Of a stretch of DNA of 10,542 nt, positions 6,936 to 10,542 are shown piece by piece. The notes under the pieces are model-generated. The model did not search any database and had not been told where the DNA came from. It was given only the letters and a program-made list of their open reading frames with translations. Each line of letters opens with the position of its first letter. Within the stretch, counting starts at the first letter, position 1. This stretch comes from an uncultured Pseudomonadota bacterium (GTDB lineage: Bacteria; Myxococcota_A; UBA9042; CAIXZC01). A program made the position numbers and the translations under genes. The DNA is taken from assembly GCA_937884235.1 (NCBI GenBank), contig CALGBT010000876.1, forward strand, positions 1 to 10,542, in the 5' to 3' direction.

Positions 6936-6952
6936 GGATCCTCCTGGGATCC
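6936..6952 (-). promoter_or_regulatory. GGATCC hairpin holding the ribosome binding site of the 1048-aa lipoprotein gene
   Basis: Two GGATCC copies (6936-6941 and 6947-6952) flank a 5-base centre. Because GGATCC is its own reverse complement, the transcript can form a 6-base-pair stem with loop CAGGA. The Shine-Dalgarno AGGAGG (6940-6945) sits partly in the loop and partly in the stem, 5 bases from ATG 6934. Such a hairpin would lower initiation unless opened. The pairing is seen directly; the regulatory effect is inference. Confidence 0.45.
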
Positions 6953-7064
6953 GCTGGCCAGAGTACCAGCCCGGCCCCCAGGGAACAAGCATAGACAGTG
7001 CCGAGGCAAATGCCTGCCCGGAAAGCCATCTTCTCGCCCATAAGCACTTATCAAAACAGTGTGT

Positions 7065-7080
7065 CCCAGTCGCTACTGGG
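7065..7080 (-). terminator. Small hairpin enclosing the stop of the repeat-protein gene
   Basis: CCCAGT (7065-7070) and ACTGGG (7075-7080) are perfect 6-base arms around a 4-base loop, and the TAG stop (7073-7075) lies at the loop edge. On the transcribed strand TTTT follows about 8 bases after the stem, so it is at most a weak intrinsic terminator. It could allow partial read-through into the downstream lipoprotein gene at 6934. Confidence 0.3.
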
Positions 7081-9250
7081 CCAACCGCTTCACGGGCAGG
7101 TACTTGTCGCCTTTGACGCTGACTCCGGAGAAGTTGATGCCGCCACCGCAGGATTTGCCCTGGACGCTCAGGGAGCCGCCGGCGGCCGCGACGATGCTGG
7201 GGTCGACGGCCCAGGTGTGGGTCACTGTCTGATTGGTGGCCCCGGCACATTTTTCGATGAGCGAGAAGGAACCGTTGTCCCCGGAGACCGAGCCCTTAGC
7301 GCAACAGCAGACGTAGCCGGCCCAGCCTGGAGCGTGATTGCAGGAAACCGAGACCTGCTCGAAGACCAGGGCCGCAGTCGCGGGATCACTGGCGGTAACT
7401 GCCCCCGAGTAAACGCTCTTGAAATCTCCACCCTGGGAGACGGACGTTCCGCCACCACCCCAGATCCCTCCGCCTTCGATGAAGTAGACCGCCAGATCGG
7501 TGTGCGTGTGCAGGCCATCGGCTGGACTCTCTGCACCCGCGGTCAAAGTAGTGAGCGTACTGCGCCCCACGTTGCTGTTGTCGAGGCTGAAGTCTCCGGC
7601 CACCGCAAGATCGCCGTTAACCCGCACGGACTGCTCGGAGAGCGACTCCACATGGATAGCCCAGGCCACCAGCGTCCCCTCGTTCTCCAGCACATCATCC
7701 ACCAACTTCAACGTCCAGTCCCCTGTCGCGTAGGTATCGTCCAGGAGAGAGAGGTCCCCTACAACTACTGCGGTTTCATCGTCGTAGCTGGTAACGACGC
7801 CGCCACCGATGGCTTCCCCGTGGTCATGCAGGACAAAGACCTGCCCACCCGGAGCGGTGAGCACAATCTTCAACTCCGCTGGCGCAGCATGCTGCACATT
7901 GAGCGACACAGTCAGGTCCTGAATCTTCCCCACATCCGGGGCCGTGAGCACGTCGGTGATTCCGCCCAGGTAGGCATCGGGCACGGTGACGGGAGTGGTG
8001 GTGCTGGCGAAGGTGGCATCGAAAGTGGTGGTGAGAAGTCCATTGGACACTTCGTCAAGGCCGTCCGGAGGAAGCATTTCAGGCGGAATCGGCTCACCAG
8101 GCTTCAAGTAGCCCTCTTCGGCAACCGCGGCCAGGCATTCATCCACGGTAAGGTGGTCCCCCGGAACGTAGCCACCCAGGTCAAGCCACGCCTGGACGTC
8201 AAGGTCAGCATAGTGGGGCCCAGAAACGTAGCCGCTGTCGGACAGGTAGTTGGCCACATCCCCGTCGGCATAGTGCGGGCCGACAACATAGCCGGCCAGG
8301 TCCAGATAGATCTGCACATTGCCGTCGGTGTAATGGTCACCGGGAAGGTAGCCGGCCGCGTCCAACCAGGCCTGCACGTCGCCATCGGTGTAATGGGGCC
8401 CCGACACATAGCCGGAATTGTCCAGGTGCCCCTGAACATCCTGGCTGGTGAAGTGTGGGCCTGACACATAGCCGGAATCGTCCAGGTGCCCCTGAACATC
8501 CTGGCCGGTGAAGTGTGGGCCTGACACATATCCGGAATCATCCAGGTATCCCTGAACATCCTGGTCGGAATAATGCGGACCTGGGAGGTAGCCGACTTCG
8601 TCGAGATAGGCTTGAACGTCATCGTCGGCGTAGCTGGTGCCTCCGGGGGCATACCCATTCTCCGCCAGATATGCCTCGAGGTCGGCATCCGTGAAGTGCT
8701 CACCGGCAACAAAGCCCAGGCCGGACAGCAAGTCGGCGAGTTGGTCGGGGGCAATGCAGAGTTCTCCCAGGGCCGCCAGTTCCACGAAGGCATCGGGCTG
8801 TTTACCCCCCAGCTGTGCCGCGTTGGCTGCCTGCTGGCTGACATCTGCGTGTCCAGCGTAGAGTGCGTAGGGATGGCTGACCACTTTCTGTCGCGGGGCC
8901 AGCGTCACCGACCCCTCATCACCAGCAAAGGCAAACTCCAGCCACAACTCACCACCGGCCAGTAGCTCCGGGGCCAGGCTGTTATTCTGCTGGGCCCCCA
9001 GCACAACGGAGAGAATCCCCTGCTCCAGCATCAGGGTGCGAGTCTCGGTGAAGAGCGGAGACGCACCGTCGGGGGTATTGAAGAGGCGGAAGGTCACCTC
9101 CCACTCGCCCTCAGCGGGATTCCCAGCAGTGTCCACCAGCACTCCCTGATAGTGAATCTGGGGGGGCACTTCCCCAAAGACAACTGACGCACCAAAAGAG
9201 CTGGTGGCCACCACCGTTAGAACCAGCAAGCACCTGACCATACGTCCCAT
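7073..9250 (-). CDS. Exported repeat protein with P/Homo B domain, fibre- or adhesin-like
   Basis: A 725-residue protein. The start at ATG 9250 is supported by GGAGG 6 bases upstream; a Sec signal peptide covers about residues 1-26. Residues 28-135 match an N-terminal domain common in bacterial exoproteins ('IHYQGVLVDTAGNP', 'LAPRQKVVSHPYALYAG'). Residues 181-380 are ten near-perfect 20-residue repeats ('DVQGYLDDSGYVSGPHY'-like). Residues about 418-535 resemble the P/Homo B domain of proprotein convertases: 'IQDLTVSLNVQHAAPAELKI', then 'GDWTLKLVDD' and 'LVAWAIHVE'. No protease domain is present. Next are 'VNGDLAVAGDFSL' and 'GLHTHTDL', phrases seen in fibre-like exoproteins, then a C-terminal region with six Cys including 'YVCCCAKG'. 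The gene upstream encodes a lipoprotein 18 bases away, so the two are very likely co-translated and work together at the surface. No enzymatic role is evident. Confidence 0.92.
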   Translation of the reverse strand: MGRMVRCLLVLTVVATSSFGASVVFGEVPPQIHYQGVLVDTAGNPAEGEWEVTFRLFNTPDGASPLFTETRTLMLEQGILSVVLGAQQNNSLAPELLAGGELWLEFAFAGDEGSVTLAPRQKVVSHPYALYAGHADVSQQAANAAQLGGKQPDAFVELAALGELCIAPDQLADLLSGLGFVAGEHFTDADLEAYLAENGYAPGGTSYADDDVQAYLDEVGYLPGPHYSDQDVQGYLDDSGYVSGPHFTGQDVQGHLDDSGYVSGPHFTSQDVQGHLDNSGYVSGPHYTDGDVQAWLDAAGYLPGDHYTDGNVQIYLDLAGYVVGPHYADGDVANYLSDSGYVSGPHYADLDVQAWLDLGGYVPGDHLTVDECLAAVAEEGYLKPGEPIPPEMLPPDGLDEVSNGLLTTTFDATFASTTTPVTVPDAYLGGITDVLTAPDVGKIQDLTVSLNVQHAAPAELKIVLTAPGGQVFVLHDHGEAIGGGVVTSYDDETAVVVGDLSLLDDTYATGDWTLKLVDDVLENEGTLVAWAIHVESLSEQSVRVNGDLAVAGDFSLDNSNVGRSTLTTLTAGAESPADGLHTHTDLAVYFIEGGGIWGGGGTSVSQGGDFKSVYSGAVTASDPATAALVFEQVSVSCNHAPGWAGYVCCCAKGSVSGDNGSFSLIEKCAGATNQTVTHTWAVDPSIVAAAGGSLSVQGKSCGGGINFSGVSVKGDKYLPVKRLAQ
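8111..8710 (-). repeat. 60-bp tandem repeat array encoding ten 20-residue units
   Basis: Ten consecutive 60-base units encode D-V-Q-x-[YWH]-L-D-x-x-G-Y-[VL]-x-G-x-H-[YF]-[TSA]-x-x. One extra residue occurs between the first and second units; after that the spacing is exact. By my count the copies at 8401-8460 and 8461-8520 differ at only 3 positions, and the next (8521-8580) at 11 from its neighbour. The outer units are far more diverged. This gradient points to recent duplication in the middle of the array, with copy number free to change in multiples of 60 bases without breaking the frame. Confidence 0.95.
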
Positions 9251-9268
9251 GGAATCCCTCCCGGCTCC

Positions 9269-9991
9269 CTACGGAGTTCCCGGTATTACCGTCATCTCAA
9301 CCGAAGAGCTGGTGCCTACATACCCCGACAATGCCGCGGTCCCGGCCAGGGTCCAGCCTCCCCCTGATTGGATTCCCGAGCCCGCCCCAAAGGTGCCGCC
9401 CAGAAATCTAAATCCCAGATAGACATCCTCATCTATCTGGCCGTCACAGTCCTCGTCGATACCGTCCGGAATCACATCTAGTTGGACCGGCGTTCCAACG
9501 CAAAATCCCGCCTCGCAAACGTAATCCAGGCACGGGTCCGGCCCGTTGCAGGGGGCCCCTTCCGGCGCCCCAAGACAGCCGTCGCCGGGCAGACAGATAG
9601 AGACCAGATCAGGGCCATCAAGGTGAATCGCCTTGCAAAGCCAGTCGCCGGGACACTCTTCGATGCAGGTGGGTGCACACAGGAACTGGCCTGAACCGGC
9701 AACCACCTCAACGCAAAAGCCATCCTCGCAATCGGCATGGGATTGGCATGGCTCGGGTTCCCAGATGACCTCTGGGGCAACCTCTTCCAGTCCCGAGTCC
9801 AGCTCCGTATGACCGTCAGACAGCCCATCCTCCAGTTCCCTGGAATCCGGCAGGATGACCGGCAAATCAGCTTCCTCGTGGGTCTCACGGAGGTCCTGAC
9901 CGGCATCGGGTTCAACGGTGCCGGCGCCGCCGCCACAGGCCCACTGGGCAGCAATTAGAACGAACAACGCGGTGGGAATGGCCCTTTTCAT
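9269..9991 (-). CDS. Small Cys-rich surface lipoprotein, first gene of the operon
   Basis: A 240-residue protein. The signal peptide is 'MKRAIPTALFVLIAAQWAC' with Cys19 as the lipidation site (+2 Gly). Residues 20-80 form an Asp/Glu-rich linker. About 81-150 is a shortened copy of the Cys module of the two giant lipoproteins ('CEDGFCV', 'CIEECPGDWLC', 'GPDLVSICLP'). A MopE-like 'PDGIDEDCDGQIDED' follows at about residues 180-194. The end is a Gly/Ser/Thr-rich, probably beta-stranded tail ('SGGGWTLAGTAALSG', 'GTSSSVEM') resembling C-terminal tails of other exported proteins. It lacks the long Cys repeats. Its stop is 18 bases before the start of the 725-residue repeat protein, so the two form an operon, with this one perhaps a membrane-anchored partner. 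No Shine-Dalgarno sequence is visible and a -10 lies 7 bases before ATG, so the mRNA may be leaderless. Confidence 0.88.
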   Translation of the reverse strand: MKRAIPTALFVLIAAQWACGGGAGTVEPDAGQDLRETHEEADLPVILPDSRELEDGLSDGHTELDSGLEEVAPEVIWEPEPCQSHADCEDGFCVEVVAGSGQFLCAPTCIEECPGDWLCKAIHLDGPDLVSICLPGDGCLGAPEGAPCNGPDPCLDYVCEAGFCVGTPVQLDVIPDGIDEDCDGQIDEDVYLGFRFLGGTFGAGSGIQSGGGWTLAGTAALSGYVGTSSSVEMTVIPGTP

Positions 9992-9998
9992 AGCTCGC

Positions 9999-10007
9999 AG
10001 AATAGCA
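9999..10007 (-). promoter_or_regulatory. Extended -10 directly before the small lipoprotein gene
   Basis: On the minus strand TGCTATTCT (10007-9999) is a TG-N extended -10 (TATTCT against TATAAT). No clear -35 lies 17 bases upstream (TTTTCG). The -10 ends 7 bases before ATG 9991, so transcription would start at or within a base or two of the start codon. This agrees with the absence of a ribosome binding site. A different promoter further upstream cannot be excluded. Confidence 0.4.
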
Positions 10008-10044
10008 CAAGGAGGGTTGAGCGAAAAGGTGCAAAAGCCATTCC

Positions 10045-10073
10045 TTGAATCGCCGGGCCAGCCAGAGTATTCT
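10045..10073 (+). promoter_or_regulatory. Sigma70-type promoter of the short acidic lipoprotein gene
   Basis: TTGAAT (10045-10050) and TATTCT (10068-10073) are separated by exactly 17 bases. Transcription would start near 10080, followed by a leader of about 24 bases with GGAGG at 10095-10099 and ATG at 10104. It is divergent from the small lipoprotein gene, within a 112-base shared intergenic region. Confidence 0.55.
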
Positions 10074-10103
10074 CACCCGTGGAATCGAAGACTGGGAGGC
10101 TGC

Positions 10104-10469
10104 ATGTTCGGTGCAAAAAGGATTCTCTGGCCGCCCTGGGGGGTGGTTCTGCTGCTGGCGCTGGGGTGCTCTGACAGCGCTCGGCCTCTTGGAGAAGACG
10201 TGGCGACGGCAGATGCGACCGGCAATGACCTGGTCCACTTCGCCGACGTCGGCGGGCAGGAAGGGGGGGCCAAACCAGCAGATACCTGGGCCTTCGACTT
10301 CGGCTCGCCTGACGAGGTCATAACCGACGCTACCGCCCCGCCGGATCTGGCCTCGGCCGATACCGAGGAGGACCTTCCGACGCCAGACACCTGCGCCGGC
10401 ACCATGAAGGTCACCGGCGTCTCCCCGGACGGAACCCTCACCCCGCTGGGCTATCTGCTGAATCCATAG
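10104..10469 (+). CDS. Short acidic lipoprotein, possibly truncated
   Basis: A 121-residue protein. The frame is open from 9918, but ATG 10104 is chosen because GGAGG lies 4 bases upstream, a promoter precedes it and a lipoprotein signal follows (hydrophobic stretch, then A-L-G-C22, +2 Ser). Residues 23-95 are an acidic low-complexity linker rich in Asp, Ala, Thr and Pro, like the linkers of the three other lipoproteins here. Residues about 96-121 ('TCAGTMKVTGVSPDGTL' and on) look like the first strands of a beta domain, perhaps Ig-like, but the protein stops there. It contains only one Cys after the lipobox and none of the Cys modules. Either it is a genuinely short envelope lipoprotein or the stump of a longer one. 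A strong hairpin begins 12 bases after the stop, so it is a one-gene transcript. Confidence 0.72.
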   Translation: MFGAKRILWPPWGVVLLLALGCSDSARPLGEDVATADATGNDLVHFADVGGQEGGAKPADTWAFDFGSPDEVITDATAPPDLASADTEEDLPTPDTCAGTMKVTGVSPDGTLTPLGYLLNP

Positions 10470-10481
10470 CCACAACACACA

Positions 10482-10503
10482 GCGCCTGGCGTCAGCCAGG
10501 CGC
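10482..10503 (+). terminator. Strong GC-rich hairpin after the short lipoprotein gene
   Basis: GCGCCTGGC (10482-10490) and GCCAGGCGC (10495-10503) are perfect 9-base arms around the loop GTCA. The hairpin starts 12 bases after the TAG stop. The bases that follow (CGTCTCTGGATTG) have only scattered T, so this is a terminator-like stem without a clean U-run. The stem can form on either strand. Confidence 0.6.
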
Positions 10504-10542
10504 CGTCTCTGGATTGTCGGCACATATTCGGGTGGTACGTAC

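Noticed and set aside
6935..7054. Upstream extension of the giant lipoprotein to TTG 7054 (40 more residues)
   Set aside because: ATG 6934 has AGGAGG at 5 bases and is followed at once by a lipoprotein signal peptide. The extension would bury that signal and has no ribosome binding site.
6998..8464. 488-codon plus-strand frame opposite the repeat-protein gene
   Set aside because: Antisense shadow of a gene with clear domains and repeats; the product has no signal or family features.
8111..8710. Regular 60-base repeats as a CRISPR array
   Set aside because: The repeats are contiguous with no unique spacers, are in frame, and encode a regular 20-residue protein motif.
9912..10523. 203-codon minus-strand frame across the divergent promoter region
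   Set aside because: It covers both promoters and the short lipoprotein gene in antisense, has no family features, and its start lies beyond the terminator-like hairpin.

Overview
The window looks like a GC-rich Gram-negative chromosome segment. Three features suggest a Myxococcota-like (former deltaproteobacterial) lineage: several secreted Cys-rich lipoproteins with long runs of 'CDDGNPCT'-type repeats, a 'CGNG..ECDDGN..DGDGCS..C' myxococcal disulfide repeat, and 'CNGxDDDCDGxxDE' MopE-like motifs. This placement is inference from protein architecture only; there is no rRNA or other taxonomic marker.

Layout from left to right: (1) 1-1834, minus: the N-terminal 611 codons of a giant Cys-repeat lipoprotein that runs off the left edge. 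(2) 1972-2591, plus: a compact VapBC-type toxin-antitoxin pair (AbrB-fold antitoxin, PIN-domain toxin) with a near-consensus promoter and a possible operator. (3) 2616-3464, minus: purU, formyltetrahydrofolate deformylase, convergent with vapC. It is preceded by about 320 bases of noncoding DNA with two mutually exclusive hairpins and three 10-bp-phased direct repeats. (4) 3788-6934, minus: a complete 1048-residue paralogue of the first gene. (5) 7073-9250, minus: a 725-residue exported protein with ten 20-residue repeats and a P/Homo B domain. (6) 9269-9991, minus: a 240-residue lipoprotein 18 bases upstream of the previous gene. (7) 10104-10469, plus: a short acidic lipoprotein, divergent from (6) and followed by a strong hairpin.

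The probable functional unit is genes 6, 5 and 4, transcribed leftwards in that order. It would comprise a small Cys-rich lipoprotein, a long repetitive surface or secreted protein, and a giant Cys-repeat lipoprotein. Genes 1, 4 and 6 share one plan: lipobox, acidic Asp/Glu-rich linker, a Cys-rich module containing 'EECP.GW.C', and a MopE-like motif. Together with gene 7 (lipobox and acidic linker only) they look like an envelope-decorating family, probably on the outer face of the outer membrane. No enzyme activity can be read from them. purU is a housekeeping C1/purine-metabolism gene and vapBC a mobile-type defence or stability module; both are unrelated to the surface genes. The main candidates for something new are the surface gene cluster, the uncharacterised C-terminal domain of gene 4, the 60-bp tandem repeat in gene 5, and the structured purU leader.
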